Counted from the stretch's first letter, positions 49,838 to 63,433 are shown. The stretch is 64,000 nt of DNA from Amoebidium appalachense (GCA_963693365.1 CAVNZM010000013.1:930001-994000); one strand, 5' to 3'. Notes: a model not told the origin generated them from the letters alone. Numbers and translations are program-made.

Positions 49838-52194
49838 ATGAATCGGCCCAGACACATCGACATCATCATGGATTCCCCCAAGCGACAACGTACCCCTCTA
49901 AGGAGTGGTTCTGGCGAACTTCACCGCCCACCTTCCCCAAAGCCCGTCACACGCCAGCTCTCCTTCACTTCTGCTGGCAGACGCACATCCATGCCCGTTC
50001 CCTCCCACGCACACGGCTCCAAAATTTCTCCTAGGTCGTCACCAGAACTGGAGAGAGCGCACGAAAAGAAGAAGCAGATGGAACTCGAAGATGTGATAAC
50101 GGGGGCTGACGTGGTCATTTCTCTTGGAGATAACGAGAAGCAGGATGGTGTGGTTGAAAAACTTCCTGAGAACCGTAACGCGGACACACAAAGGTGACTT
50201 GATTGCTTCCAAGACCACATAACAAGCTTAAGGGTGGCTACATGTGCCAGTGGATGTGAAGCATGTAAAACTCTCCTTGTGCTGCTACAAATGTTAGTTA
50301 GTTTTAGCGAGTTTCATATGTGCAAGTATTTTCTTTAGCTTTTGTCGGTAATTTGGTTTACTTTTTTCCGTATAGTTTGACTTTTTTTTTTCTTTGATCA
50401 TCTTCGTGCTCGAGTCAAGAAACTGGTTGTGTTGTAGATTTTCGCTGGGCCAGGTGGTCACATAACATGGCAGTAGTAATAGCTCGTGAAAAATCTCAAG
50501 GAATGTACGACATGTGCATACTGGGCAATGTGGCATGGGAACCTACAAGAACTTGTATGTCTTTTTCTGAATAACCATGCACCGACGATTACAGTAACTA
50601 TTCAGTATTACTCATGGCACACTGGGCAATGCGGCATGGGAACGAACAAGAACTTATTTTTTTTTCTGGATGGTTTTGCACACACAGTCTTGAGGACTAC
50701 AAGAAGGCCCATCCCGAGTGGTACTACACAGCACCAGAGCAGCCAACCTTGTGCCAGTAAGTCTTGCTTGCTTGATTCTACATTAGCAGGCATAGGTTGC
50801 ATAGTGACATCTACATACACGTCATGTCAATACAACTAAATAATCCCCCCTACCCTCATCACCCTCTCCCCCCCCCCCCCTCTCCCCCCCCCTCCCACAC
50901 ACACACACGCGCGCACTCGCGCAGACACACACACTCACACACTCACACACTCACCCCTCCCCTCCCCAGACCTCATCTACAAGCGCGGCTGCACACACAT
51001 ATTCGCACATTCACTCACGCACGCGCACGTGCATGCGCGCGCCGAATGCAAGCACTACACCCCCAGGGCCTTCACCCTCCTAGTTATGTGCCCTCTTCAT
51101 CCTTGTCCTGCTTTATCCTAAATTACTCGTCTACCTGGGGATTTTTCCATTATTAAGTTTGGTTGTTAGAAGGTTCAAACCGTCTGGTCCAGCTTGTTTG
51201 AAGGGGAGGCGTGTATAATTATGTGCTAGGAAAGGAGAGGATGGAGGGGGGGGGGGGGGGGGGGTGAAGGGGGGAGGGGGGGGAGGGGAGCTGCTAAGTT
51301 TATCAGCAAATGTCAGTATTCATCGATTATTGATGTGTCCCATACAGGCGCATGATGATGCCCTTTTGGAAAACCGTGTTCTACTTTCGTCGTGTGGCCT
51401 CTGTGTTTGGTGTTGGCTTCCTTCTGCACCTGTTCAGTGTCTACTTCTGCATCAAGGGGCTGGTGGCTGGGATCATCGGCAATGCACAGACACCCTACTT
51501 CCAGCAGTTTATGAATCTTTCCGCCACACGCCTGCAGGCACTTTTCCCCTATGCCCTCCCACCACAGAACACTGCACGGCCGAGTAGGGGGGGCACAAAC
51601 TCATGGGCCAGGCGAAGAAGGAAAAGTAATGAGAAGACAAAGTGAAAAGGGATCCACAGGGGAAGGGGGGGGGGGGGGGGGGGGGGGGGCAACTTTCTCT
51701 TACCAATATCATCGCTGCCGGTGCTAGTTTATGCCTTTCTTTTCCGTTAGCGCGCAAACGCTCTTGCACCAAGGCAGTCAGAGAAAATTGTAGAAGTTTG
51801 ATTGGCTGAACAAGGAGAAAGAGATGTAGTGGGTTGATGGTAGGGTGTAGCCAAGTCCATCGGTATTAGTATGCCATAGATGGCCTAGATATATATTTAA
51901 AGCCTTATGGAAATATATATTTACGAAAAAGGTGAAACGGGATAGCTAAAAAAAAAAAAAAAGGGGGGGGGGGGGGGAGGGGGGGGGAGGAGGAGGGAAG
52001 GAAAAAAAAAAGAAGAAGAAAAGAAAAACCAAAAAGGCCACACGAAACGAAAAATCTTCTTGGGGGAGGTATACATAGCAGCGCTTCATGCTGATATTAG
52101 ACCACGATTTTGCACACAGGTGATCAGCACTGTTGTGACGGTGCCGTGAGTATATAGTTACGAAGGTGAAACGGGATAGTGATAAAAAGAGCAC

Positions 52195-52227
<33 letters not shown>

Positions 52228-52405
52228 AAAAAATCAAGAAACAAAAGGTTACACAAAATGCAAACCCTTCTTGGGAAAATTTAGCACCGTGCTGCATGCT
52301 GATCTAGACCACGATTTTTCACACAGGTGATCAGCACTGTTGTGACGATGCCGTGGTGCATCAAGGCTCTTATGGGCGTAGCATCATTCAGTGATTATCA
52401 CATGT

Positions 52406-52447
<42 letters not shown>

Positions 52448-52813
52448 ATAGCAAGTTTACAAAAATAAAAAAAACGGCACTTTTGTGTCAATATTTGCTA
52501 ATCTAGAATATGGTTATACCACACAGGTGATCAGCACTGTTGTGACGATGCCTTGGTGCATCAAGGCGCTGATCGGCATGCTCAGCGATCTGCTGCCCAT
52601 CCGGGGCATCCACAAGGGCCCCTACATTGCTGGCGCCGCCGTGTTGGGCACTATCAGTTGCATTATTCTCGGCTGTAGGTGTTGTGTCTCTTTTCACCGT
52701 GTTTGCATATGCATGTTGTCGACTGAACGGTGTAAATTTTTTTTCTTTTTCTGCTACTCCCGCTTGCTTCCCGTATTTCCTCTCACCTCCTCCTTCCCCC
52801 CCCGTCTCCCCCC

Positions 52814-52859
<46 letters not shown>

Positions 52860-53205
52860 CACTCCCACCCCTTCGTATTGCAGCTATCCCTACCCAAAGA
52901 AAATCCATATGTCGCATGTCCAGAAAAAGTCCCACCTCACTCGTGCACCATGTGCGTTCATCTTTCCGCGAGTCCTTACAAATACATAACACCCAGGCAC
53001 ACAGGCTCGCAAAGGAAAAATACGGAAGAAATCTGAGCAGGTGTCTGGGAAATGGCAGGAAAGGGGGGGGGGGTGGTGGTGGTGGGTGGGGGCAAGGGGG
53101 GGGAAGGGGGGGAAGGGTTGCTTGAGTCGTAGCATAGTAGTATACCGCACGTCATTCGGAAGTCCTATCGAATTTAAAGCCGTACTAAGTGTACACATGT
53201 GGCTA

Positions 53206-53245
<40 letters not shown>

Positions 53246-54773
53246 AGCACCAACACCCACAAAAAAAAAGAAAAGAAAGAAAACCTACTAAATATTAAGT
53301 GAAGCTTATTATGCTATGGACCCCCCCCCGCCCCCCCCCCATTCAACCACCACCTTCCCCCCCCTCCCCCCCCCCCCCCCCCTCCCCCGGGGCCCACCCC
53401 CTCCCCCCACAAAAAAAAAAAAAAAAAAAAAAAACAAACATACCAAACCTCCAATCCCACTCACTATTGCGCACACACCCCCGAATCTCGATTCACACCA
53501 CCATTAATCGCCATTCCCACGCACACAGCCGTTCAGTTCTCAGCCGACATGGCCGAAGTCGTCTGCATCCTCATGTTCCTTGTCCTTCTCGAAGCTTCCG
53601 TCGCCGACATCCTCACAGAGGGGAAATACGCCGAGCTCATGGGAAAACACACGCACACGGGCTCCGACCTCGTGACGTTTGTGTGGCTAAACGTTCTAGT
53701 TGGTGGCCTCGTTGCCAGCCAGGCAATCGGTCCGATGGGTGACCAATTCAACCGCACTGGAAACTTCTGGTACATCAAGGGAATGTTCCTATTGGCTGCA
53801 CCAATCGCCCGTACGTATCCCACATTCGGGATTTGCTCCCCACCCCCCTCCCCCCCCCTCCCCCCCTTCCCCCCCCCCCCGCCCCCGGGCCTCCCTTCTC
53901 TACCCCCCCCCCCCCCCGGGGCCCCCTCCTTCTACCCCTTCCCCTCTCCCCTCCGCCCCCCCTCCTGCCCCCCCCCCCCTCCCCTCCCTCCCCCCCTCCG
54001 GGACTCCCCCCCCCGCCCCACCCTCTCCTCAAACCCCCCCTCCTCCCATCCTCCCCCTCTCCCCTCCCCCAATCTCTCCTCCTTTCCAGTGCAGATTCCC
54101 CAGACCAATCCGATTCTCCCATCATCCTCACCCCCCCCCCCCCCCCCCCCCCTACCCCTACCCCCCCACCCCTCCGGGGACCCCTACTCTTGCAAACCCC
54201 TCCATACTAAACCCCCAGCAGTACCATATGTCTGGATGTGATGAAACCACACATTGAGGTCCATGTCGGTTAGCCATGTGACATCATCTGACGTCAATTC
54301 TACGTCATATTGACGTCAGAGTATATGGTGACTTTGCCTATATATGGGCAAATACCTCCCCTCCTCCCCCCCCCCTTTCTTTTTTTTTAAAAAAAGGACC
54401 TGTTAGAAATCCAATAGACATATAAAGAAATAGAAAAATAGAAATAGACTTTAAACCTCCCCCCCCCCCCCCCCCCCCCCCCTCCCCCAGTCCAGGTGAT
54501 TGGTAGCATCGCCGCCGGGTTTCTCAACGAGCACCAACTTCAGCGCAAGGACTGGGGGTTCCAACGGGAGAAATTCGCCGCGCAAAAACCCGTGTTTATC
54601 TACGGGCTAGTCATGGGACTGTGTGTGCTCGGCATGGCCGTGGTCAGCCTTCTTAATAACGTCCTGCTCCCCTCTTCATCGGTACCCAGTAAGCCACCTT
54701 CTCCTCCCCCCACCCCCCTCTCCCCTCTCAAAACAAATTAATAAAAATTAGAATAAAAAGGGGAAAAAAAGAG

Positions 54774-54809
<36 letters not shown>

Positions 54810-55005
54810 AAAAAAAGAAAGAAAGAAAGAAAGAAGAAAAAAAGAAAGAAACTACGAAAGAAAGAAAGAAAACCACCACCAGCACTACCACACACACATC
54901 CCACACCACCACCACCACTACTACATACACAACACACATAACCCCATCACCATCATCATCAACATTGTGTTTTTCCGTCACAGCCCTTTCTTACCCACCT
55001 ATCTT

Positions 55006-55047
<42 letters not shown>

Positions 55048-56968
55048 AAAAAACAAATAAAAAAAAATAAAAAAAATATAAAAAAAACTACCACCACCAG
55101 CACTACCACACACACATCCCACACCACCACCACCTCCACATACACAACACACATAAGCCCATCACCATCATCATCAACATTGTGTTTTTCTCTCACAGCC
55201 CTTTATCACTCACCCTATTCTCTGCGTGCGGCATATCCCCAATGCTACAATCAAGTTCAAGCCTCGGATTCCTCCTTCACATTCTCAAGCTAGCTACGGC
55301 CTGCTCCCCTCCCCCCCACCCCTCCCCCCCCTCCTCCCCTCCCGGCCCTCCCACCCGTCCTACCCTCCTTTTCTTTCCCTTCCTCATTTCCTGTTTGCAT
55401 TTGCACGTGCGACACATGCACATAAAACGAGAGAAAAAAGGGATCTGCCACAGCCACATGTGTTACTCCTTGATCAGAACCATCGCCCTCCCTCTCAATA
55501 AACCTCCAACACAGACAACGAACATTTCTTTCCTTTCAACTACGCTTTTACAAACCCCTCCTCCTCCGCCACACCCAACCTAAACCAGAGACATTACTCC
55601 CCCCCCCCCCCCCCCCCTCCCCCCCGGCCCCCCCCACCCCCCACACCCACCCACCCCTTCCCCCCCCCCCCCCCCCCCCCCCCAGGCCTTGTGTATGCAC
55701 TTGCAGCATCCGTTGTGTTTGCCGGAGGAGCGTTCGTTGTTCTGCCCCGCAGGCTAGCCAAGTGCAACATGTACATGTTCCTGTCCGCCGCCCTCTACGT
55801 CAACATCGGATCAACACTGTCTATCTTCTACCTGGGCACCGAAGGTTCTCCCCCTCCTCCCCCCCCCCCCCCCTCCCCCCTCCCAAAAAAAAAAAAAGAA
55901 CCCGTCGCCCGCCCGCCCAACCACACATGCTCGCGCGCTTCACACTTTAATCTGTTTGGCCTCAATCCGTCCCCTCTCCTTCCTCCCTCTTCCCTCCCCC
56001 CCCTCCCCCCCCCCCCCCCCCCTTCCCCCTTGTGGATCTTTCATCAATTGAGGTCCACAATACCGGTGTATGCTCCTTCACCCTCCCCCCCCCCCCCCCC
56101 CCCCCTTCAAATGCTTCCTCCATTCTTCCCTGCTGCATATCCGAATCATTATTACGTAAGGCACAGTACAGGCTTGATAGGGTCGGTTTACCAATTTTCC
56201 TTCCTCTAGCTGCTCAAAACCACTCCCTTGCAACCCCCCACCCCCTCCCCCCTCCCCCCGCCATTCTCACTTTCACGACAAGGCTCTGTTCTCGGCCCCT
56301 CTCACGGCATCTAAACCACTCTCTATCTCCACTTATTGGCCTTTTGAACTCTCCCCCCCTCCCCCCCTCCTCTCTCCTCCCCCTTCCCCCCAACCCGTAA
56401 AGGTGCCTAGTCATGATAAAAAAGACAAAAAAAAAAACAAAGAAATGCACTAACCTTTCTTCGCTGAGGGAACTGGATAAGAAAAGCGTGTGGGTGTGGG
56501 TGTGGGGTATTGCACACATGCCCCGCACAAGAACAGCATACGTTGTCAATCAAGCATAAGTATGGCACTTTTAAACGTGCCCACTAATCGCCATACAATC
56601 AAATTGATCCTTCTTCCCACCGTTTTCACTTGAAAATTACACAAGTTACCCTAAAAGGCATCTGCAATGTTGCGACTAGCCACTCACCTTCAAACCTCCC
56701 AACCCCTCCCAACACCCCCCCCCCCCCCCCCCCGCCCCTCCCTCTCCCCCCCCCCCCCCCTTCCCCCCTCCCCACCCTCCTTCTTCCCCCCCCCCCCCCC
56801 CCCCTCCACCCCCCCTCCACCCCCCGGCTCTTCCCGCGCAGAGTGTGTGCCCAATGGGCCGCACTTCGACCTGACCTTCTACCAATCAATTAGCAGTCTC
56901 GTCAGCAGCTTCACCGGCCTCATCGGTGTCATGATTTTCCAGGTTTGTGCCTACCTACCCCCCCCCCC

Positions 56969-56999
<31 letters not shown>

Positions 57000-57642
57000 A
57001 CACGCACGGGCGCGCGCACACACACGCACACACACCTCCAGGTTATATTCAACCATCCCCTCCTCCCCCTCCCCCTCCTCCCCCTCAGGGCCGTCCCGAC
57101 GTGTGCTCCATTCACCTATTCCCCTCCCTCCCTCTCTCCCCCCCACTTTCCCACCCTCTCTCTCGCTCCCTCCTCCCAACCCCCCTTCCTTGCAACAGAG
57201 ACACATGCACAGACACTACTCGTGCCGCCTTCCTTCCCCCCCCCCCCCCCCCCCCCTCCTTTGCTCCCCCTCCCCCCCCGCCCCCCATTCCCTCCTCCGC
57301 CCCCCCCCTTTCTTATGTATTCTGCGGTGCATTCACAAGCACCACCCTCTCCCCTAATCTTACATAAAGGTGTGTTGATGTTGTCAGTGTGTCCATGCAT
57401 GGTCAACCCCCCCCTCCCCCCCCTCCCCCTTCCCTTCTACTCCAATGACCATAGGGCTTGCCTCAGCACATAGAGAGAATGAATCATTCAAATCATGGTG
57501 CCACCATAGCCTCTTGCCTCCTTCGATCTTCCCCCCTCCTCCCCCCCCCCCCCCCCCCTCCCTCCCTCTTCCCTCCCCCCCCCCCCTCCAGCAAACACCC
57601 CCGTCCCAACCAATGCTGACCTCTTTGCCTACCCATTCCTCC

Positions 57643-57687
<45 letters not shown>

Positions 57688-59147
57688 ACACATACACCCA
57701 CCACCACCACCACCATCCCCCTACCCTCCCCACCCCTATCCCCTCGCTCTCTCACTCCCAGCCGCTCACCACAAACATACACACACACACAACACACACC
57801 CCTCCCCCCCCTTCCACCCTCCCCTCCCCCCCCTCCCCCCCCCCCCCCCCCCCCCTCCCCCCCATCCCCCCCCTCCCCCTCCCCATCCCCCCCCCTCCCC
57901 CTCCCCCCCCCCCCCCCCCCCCCTCCCCACCCTCACCTCCACCCCATCCCCGCACACACACATCCACCAATACAGGCGGTAATGAGCGACTGGGAGTTCC
58001 GCCCCTGCTTCTGGGTAACCCTCCTCCTCCAAGTTCTAGCCGGGCTGATCGACATAGTAATGGTGATGCGCTGGAACCTGGTAGTGGGGATACCTGACAA
58101 GGTGACATTCATGCTTGGCTTCAACATTGTTGCACCCATCATCCAGATGATGAACTTCATGCCTGGTGCGTGTCAATACAACTTCTCCCCCTTCCCCTCC
58201 CTCACCCTTCCCCCCAATCCTCCCTCCCCCTCCCCCCCCCTACCAAACAAAAAAAAAACTTTGAAAAAAAAGAATAACAATAATAAAAATAATTAAAAAA
58301 AAAAAAGAATAAAAAAAAATATAAAAAAACTCACCGGCCTCTGGCCCTTCTCCCACCGAACCCTTCCAGCACATGACTATAAACCCCCCCCCCCACCCCT
58401 CCCCCAACCCCACCCACCCACCCACTCGGTACTTCCTCTGCCCGAGTCCTTTCGGCACATCCCCCCTGGTCTGTTCTGTTCTCCGCCTACTTGTTCGTGC
58501 CTACCAATCCCCTCCCCTCCCCCCTCCCCCCCTCCCCCCCCCCGGGGGGCGATCTTTTCCCGTGCTCCTCATATGTACCCTTCTATCTTCTCTGTAGCAA
58601 TCATGGGCTGACCAAAGACCCTACAACTCAGGTGTCGTGCTCACCTCCAAGCTCTGCCCACCCGGTATGGAGTCGACCATTTATGCACTTCTCGCAGGGA
58701 TGGGTAACTTCGGACAGGTCAGTAATCCCCCCCTCCCCCTCTCCCCTCCCTCCCCCTCCCCCCCCCCCCCCTCCTCCCCCCTCCCCCTCCTTCCCCCCCC
58801 CCCCCCCCCCCACCCAGCCCCCCCTCCCCCCCCCCCTCCCCCCCCCCCAAAAAAAAAAAAAAAAAAAAAAAAACCCCCCGACCCCTTACCACCACCACCG
58901 CCACCACCACCACTACCCTCCCCCCCCCCCCCTCCTCCCATCGTTTCTCCCTCTTAAAGGTACCCTAACATGCCTACTATTAAGTTTACCTCGCATGCCT
59001 TCTATCCATCCATAGGTTTTCTCATCATATGTCTTCCTCCCGTCAGCCTCAATGGTCCTTGTAAACACTCTTAACACTGTTTCGTCCCCCCCCCCCCCCC
59101 CCCCAAAGCACATAAGCGTGCTTTAAAGTCGTTTGCAACAGCCACAG

Positions 59148-59183
<36 letters not shown>

Positions 59184-59295
59184 AAAATAATAATAATAAA
59201 AAAATAATAATAATAATAAAAATAATAACCAGCTCCCTTTTGAGAACCCTCTCCCTCTCTTTTTCTTCCACTTCTTCCAAACCATTTCTACTCCT

Positions 59296-59337
<42 letters not shown>

Positions 59338-59480
59338 ACCCCCACCCACCACCTCCCCCCCCCCCCCCCCCCCCATCACCACCACCACCACAGCCACCAC
59401 GACCCACAACCAACCCCTCCCTTTCTCCCTCTCTCCCCATCCTCTCTCTCTATCTCCACCCCCCCCCCCCTCCCCTCCCC

Positions 59481-59538
<58 letters not shown>

Positions 59539-59867
59539 CTCGTAATTACCCCCCCCTCACCCTCTCGCCCAATCAGCAAGTGTCCAGCTATGTGGGGGTG
59601 TTCCTCATCCAGGCGTTTGGGGTCAAGATGTCCAACAATGGGCCCTGCACATACAACAACCTGCCCATCCTCATCGTGGTGTGCCACGTTGCTTTGCCCC
59701 TGCTGTGTGTCGGACTCGTGTTCGTGCTCATACCGAAGGTAGGGCGACACTGTGTTTTAACCCTAGTTACACGGCTTGATTCTGTTAGGTTTAAGTTTCG
59801 GCTCTTCTCGTGGATTCTCTTTGTTTGTTTCCCCCCCCCCCCCCCCCCCCCCCCCTTTTTTTTTTCT

Positions 59868-59909
<42 letters not shown>

Positions 59910-60281
59910 ATCGTGGTGTGCCATGTGGCTCTGCCCCTGCTGTGTATCGGACTAGTCTTTGTGCTCATACGTGAGGGAGACTTTGAACTATAATGCTGTT
60001 AACGTTTTGTTCCGTGGGTATTTTGTGGTTTGTTTTTTTTTTGGTTTTTTTTTATAGATATAGATACGGCTTTGTGGTTCTTTTCCCCCGATGATGAGCT
60101 TACATAGTTCTGCAATCAAAACCTTTGGTAAATATGAATCTCATTGATTGAATGCCCGGTACTATAAAACGGACGGCCTCGTTTTCTTCCCCGATCTACT
60201 GTGTGGTACTTATTTGTGTCTTTCCTGATCACTCCTTTTGTATTCCACACCTCGGAACATTGTGGGTATGTGTGTGTTTAG

Positions 60282-60316
<35 letters not shown>

Positions 60317-60861
60317 CTGTGTGCGCGCGTGTGCGCGTGTGTATGTGGCACGCGCTCGCGCCCTTGTGTACCAAGCATGGTTGGTGGTTAATCGTGGTGG
60401 TAGGCAGGGGGGGACGTGGGTGGTCGGGGAGAAGTTTTAAACGACAGAAACGCCAGGGAGATTCCAAACATGGTGGTGTGGTGGTTGTGGTTGTGGTTGT
60501 GTAGACATGTGTGTGTGTGTGTGTGTGTGTGTTGGGGGGGGGGGGAGGGGGAGGGGGGAGGGGAGGGAGGTATAGACATGCAAATGCCTGTAGCTTAGAT
60601 TTTGCTGACCCCACCACCCCCCACTCCCCTACCCCCACTCCCCCTCCAACCACAATACATCCCCTACCCACCCACTCCCACCCACACCATGTCAATGACC
60701 AGGCCCGGCTGAGTGACTCGCTCCTTCCGGAGGGCAACGATTGGGCGGTGGTGAAAACAACCGTCATCACCCCTACGGAGGAGGAGCCCGTATGCACCAA
60801 GCACAGATATGCGGGGGTGGGGGAGAAGAACAAGCACGCTACTTGTCATGTGCACGTGTGA
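49838..60861 (+). CDS. Folate-biopterin transporter (BT1/FBT) family membrane protein, 12 exons
   Basis: Exons: 49838-50193, 50688-50756, 51348-51537, 52527-52674, 53529-53810, 54491-54688, 55686-55844, 56842-56942, 57976-58165, 58632-58717, 59577-59738 and 60703-60861. They total 2,100 bases with every phase matching, giving 699 residues. Residues 1-150 are a Ser/Pro/Arg-rich cytosolic tail. Then about 12-14 membrane segments follow. Family marks are the first helix with IKGLVAGIIGNAQTPYF, the second with MPWCIKALIGMLSDLLPIRG, LEASVADILTEGKYAELM in the fourth, and TEECVPNGPHFDLTFYQSI near helix 9-10. Known members (Leishmania BT1/FT1, algal and cyanobacterial FBT) move folates or pterins by proton symport; here the substrate is inferred only. 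The C-terminal tail is hydrophilic. All introns are GT-AG except intron 3, whose donor is GC (CAG/GCACTT). An upstream in-frame ATG at 49670 could add 56 residues. Confidence 0.85.
52098..52400 (+). pseudogene. Two partial copies of transporter exon 4 in intron 3
   Basis: The acceptor and start of exon 4 (CACACAG, then GTGATCAGCACTGTTGTGAC) occur at 52120 and 52327 as well as at the real exon (52527). Copy 1 breaks off after 27 bases at CCGTGAGTATA, giving a stop. Copy 2 runs about 51 bases (VISTVVTMPWCIKALMG) before diverging. Upstream flanks (GGTGAAACGGGATAG, CTTCTTGGG, GACCACGATTTT) are duplicated too, giving a unit of about 205 bases. Confidence 0.85.
54285..54330. promoter_or_regulatory. 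Cluster of ACGTCA motifs in transporter intron 5
   Basis: CTGACGTCAATTC, then TACGTCATATTGACGTCAGAG: two full TGACGTCA palindromes and one half-site in 36 bases, in otherwise unique sequence at the end of a poly-C tract. TGACGTCA is the classical cAMP-response/bZIP element. Function here is a guess. Confidence 0.3.
54865..55220. repeat. Tandem duplication of about 214 bases in transporter intron 6
   Basis: ACCACCACCAGCACTACCAC through CATCATCATCAACATTGTGT and TCACAGCCCTTT occurs at about 54873-54992 and again at 55091-55206, each preceded by a C-run and an A-rich stretch. Each copy ends in a good-looking acceptor (TCACAG), but no in-phase exon follows. Confidence 0.85.
56700..58000. repeat. 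Poly-C/CA-filled transporter introns 7-8
   Basis: C-runs (for example 56716-56733, 56790-56804, 56959-56985, 57238-57257, 57545-57558, 57645-57673, 57830-57856, 57908-57923) broken by T and CA cover almost all intron sequence upstream of exons 8 and 9. They extend the polypyrimidine tract of each acceptor. Confidence 0.9.
59080..59570. repeat. Poly-C, TAATAA and CA block in transporter intron 10
   Basis: C-runs at 59087-59104, 59150-59181, 59299-59338 and 59356-59374; (AATAATA)n at 59186-59230; (CA)n at 59483-59534 directly before the acceptor of exon 11. Confidence 0.95.
59910..59970 (+). pseudogene. Partial copy of transporter exon 11 in intron 11
   Basis: The last 60 bases of exon 11 are repeated about 230 bases downstream after a C-run (IVVCHVALPLLC(V/I)GLVFVLI). 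The copy keeps a donor (CATAC/GTGAGG) but lacks an acceptor and the final two codons. About 90% identical, so fairly recent. Confidence 0.85.
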
Positions 60862-62135
60862 GATGCATTGTGAGATATACGCCATGAATATTCAAGTTGA
60901 TCCTCATTTTTGGATAACGGAAACTGATGCGCGGAATGGCGTAGTTGTAGGTAGTACTGTACGGATTGAATTTCCATGTTGGTATCTCTCTCGCAAAATC
61001 TCTTGCAGTATGTGTATTGACAATGAATTTCTCGATTATAGTCGACAAAGCACGTAGATTAACACTAGCTGTTTTCAATTCAAATATCATAATACCCACA
61101 CACTCATGCATTCGTTATATAGAAGAGTTAGATTGGGAATGCAATAAGTGCACACAGTCAATTAAGCAGTTAATATTACTAAAGCCTGGCCCGTTGTGTA
61201 ATAAATAACTGTTGTGGAATTCACGCAGTAGCGGTATGCGGAGGCGGAAATACATCATACAGTAAATGCATTGGTACACCAAATACCAGTATATCTCAAA
61301 TGTACCGATGCACATGCACAGATATCTTCAAAAATTCGTGCCCTTGCTCCCTCATACATTGCATGTGTATCAATATACCCGGGATATCTCAATCGAACCG
61401 ATGTACATGCATCTTGCTTTTTGAAAATTTTGAAAAATTAGTGCATTTGTTCCCCAATACATTAATATATCACGTATCAAGTATATCTCAATCGTACCGA
61501 TGAGCAGAGATGCACAGACATGCACAGATAGAAAATTCGTGCCCTTGTTCCCTTATACCTATGCCTAACCTCTCGTTTCTGTTACGACACAATTGCACGC
61601 ACACATATTTATCACCTAGCCGCTGGTGCAAATTGCGCCAGCTTGCAACGTCTATTTGGAACATGTGCACGCACGTGCACTTTAGAACCCCTTCAGAATT
61701 CCGTCATAATTATTCTTCACAAAGCTGCAAAGATGTCTGTTAGGGAGTCGTGTGCATGTTGTGCCTAGTTTGAGATTGGGTGCAGGTTGCACGGAAGCTG
61801 GGTGAGTGTTGAACCTCCGGGGGAAAAGGAGGGGGAGGGGAGGGGGAGGGGGGGGGGGGGGGGGGGGAGGTGGAAGGGGGGGGGGGGGGGGGGAGGAGGA
61901 GGAGGTGGGGGGTGAGGGGGGGGGGGGAGGGGGGATGTGTAACAGAATACAAAGTAGAGATTTAGGAAGGAAAACACAATGCAGATTGCAAAGCCCACAA
62001 AGAGAGTGCATGCATACAAGCAGAGACATCCTTCGGGGGTTGATGGCGTGCCCAAGTCATTGATATAAGTGTGCGTGCGTGTGTAACATGTGTGCGTAAG
62101 GGAGGCTGGGGGGGGGGGGGGGGGGGGGGGGGGGA
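60862..62135. other. Convergent spacer between transporter and propeller gene
   Basis: AT-rich unique sequence with a candidate AATAAA for the transporter at 61200-61205. 61265-61560 holds three to four diverged copies of an ATATCTCAATCG(T/A)ACCGATG(T/A) plus CCCTTG(T/C)TCCC motif spaced about 80-100 bases. 61830-61940 is G-rich. 61968-62040 is a copy of the dispersed intronic element. No gene is seen. Confidence 0.55.
61300..61560. repeat. Diverged tandem repeat, unit about 90 bases
   Basis: Landmarks repeat in order: TATCTCAA(A/T)(T/C)GTACCGATG(C/T)ACATGCA near 61293, 61387 and 61483; AAAATT(C/A)GTGC(C/A)(C/T)TTG(C/T)TCCC near 61330, 61435 and 61533. Three units with substantial divergence. 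Confidence 0.7.
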
Positions 62136-62926
62136 TTAGCTGTAGGTGGGAGAAGAATTCGTAATCAATTTGAAGACGAATCTGTGAAGGTTGCCGGGCA
62201 GGGAACCCCGCGGGGAGGGGAGGGGGGATTTGCTCCATCATAAAGCAACACGAACTTTTTCTTTTTCTTTCCTTTTTCTTTTTTTTCTTCGAGGCTCTTC
62301 ATTGCTCATATGCACAGGGCCGATTTGCGTCATTTACCGAACTGAATTAAATACAAGACTTATACTTAGTCTTCTGAAATTAAGTTTCATACAGGAACCT
62401 TCACGCGTCTCTATTTAGATATTATGAAAAATTTAACAAATCAACAAACATATTCGTGCAGTGTTTAATCAGTCATTATCTCAACAAAATCCACAATTCG
62501 CGTTGCATTTACCTAAACGTATTCACACGGCGCGTATCACAAAACCAATCATATTCACACGACGTGTATATCACAAGACCAATCAACGTATCGGAAATAT
62601 CGTGAGAAAAACGGAAAAACATTACCATAAGACCAAAAACTAACAGCAGAAAAAAGAGCGAGAAAGAGACAAAGGAAAACCAAGCCTGTTTAGTTACAAA
62701 GAACTCCTAACAAGCCATCTCACAACCAAATACCAATTTGCGCGTAAATCTCAGACCAGGCCACGATTATTTTTGATAGAAAGGGAGGCGAGGCGGGGGA
62801 GGCAGGGAGGAGGAGGAGGAGGGGGGGGGGGGGTTACAAGCGTGTGGGAGAGTGCATGGAGGGAACACATACACCTGTGAGAGTGTGTGTGTATGCGCGC
62901 GCGCGTGTGTATGTGCGTGTATGCAA

Positions 62927-62963
<37 letters not shown>

Positions 62964-63334
62964 CCACATGTGTGTGTGTATGTGTGCATGTGTGTGTGCC
63001 CGCGTGCCCACGCTCCCGCGCCCGCGCGCGCGTGTGTGTGTCGTGTTACCCCGACCAACTCTTTCTCCTCGGTCTAAACATTCGCACGGACGGAGACGTA
63101 TTCGCCGCAAACACCACAACGTTCCCACACGCCGCAATAGCCGTAGTTTTGTTCCCTACGTTTTCCTGGATCTCCACACTTCTCCCACCACCAATGTCGA
63201 CGATACGAACAGTTCCGTTTGGAAGGGTTACGCAAACGAGGGACATTTCGGTGATGGCAAGAGAGGGAACGAGGAGGGGGAGGTGGGTGCGCCAAAGACG
63301 CTGGCCGGTGAATGCGTTCCATACCATCACCTGT

Positions 63335-63365
<31 letters not shown>

Positions 63366-63393
63366 GGGAGGGGGGGGGGTGTTGTGTGTGTGT

Positions 63394-63433
<40 letters not shown>

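Noticed and set aside
54983-55290. Possible extra transporter exon after TCACAGCCC
   Set aside because: Exon 6 joins exon 7 directly in phase; this stretch runs to a stop without a usable donor and is itself a tandem duplication.
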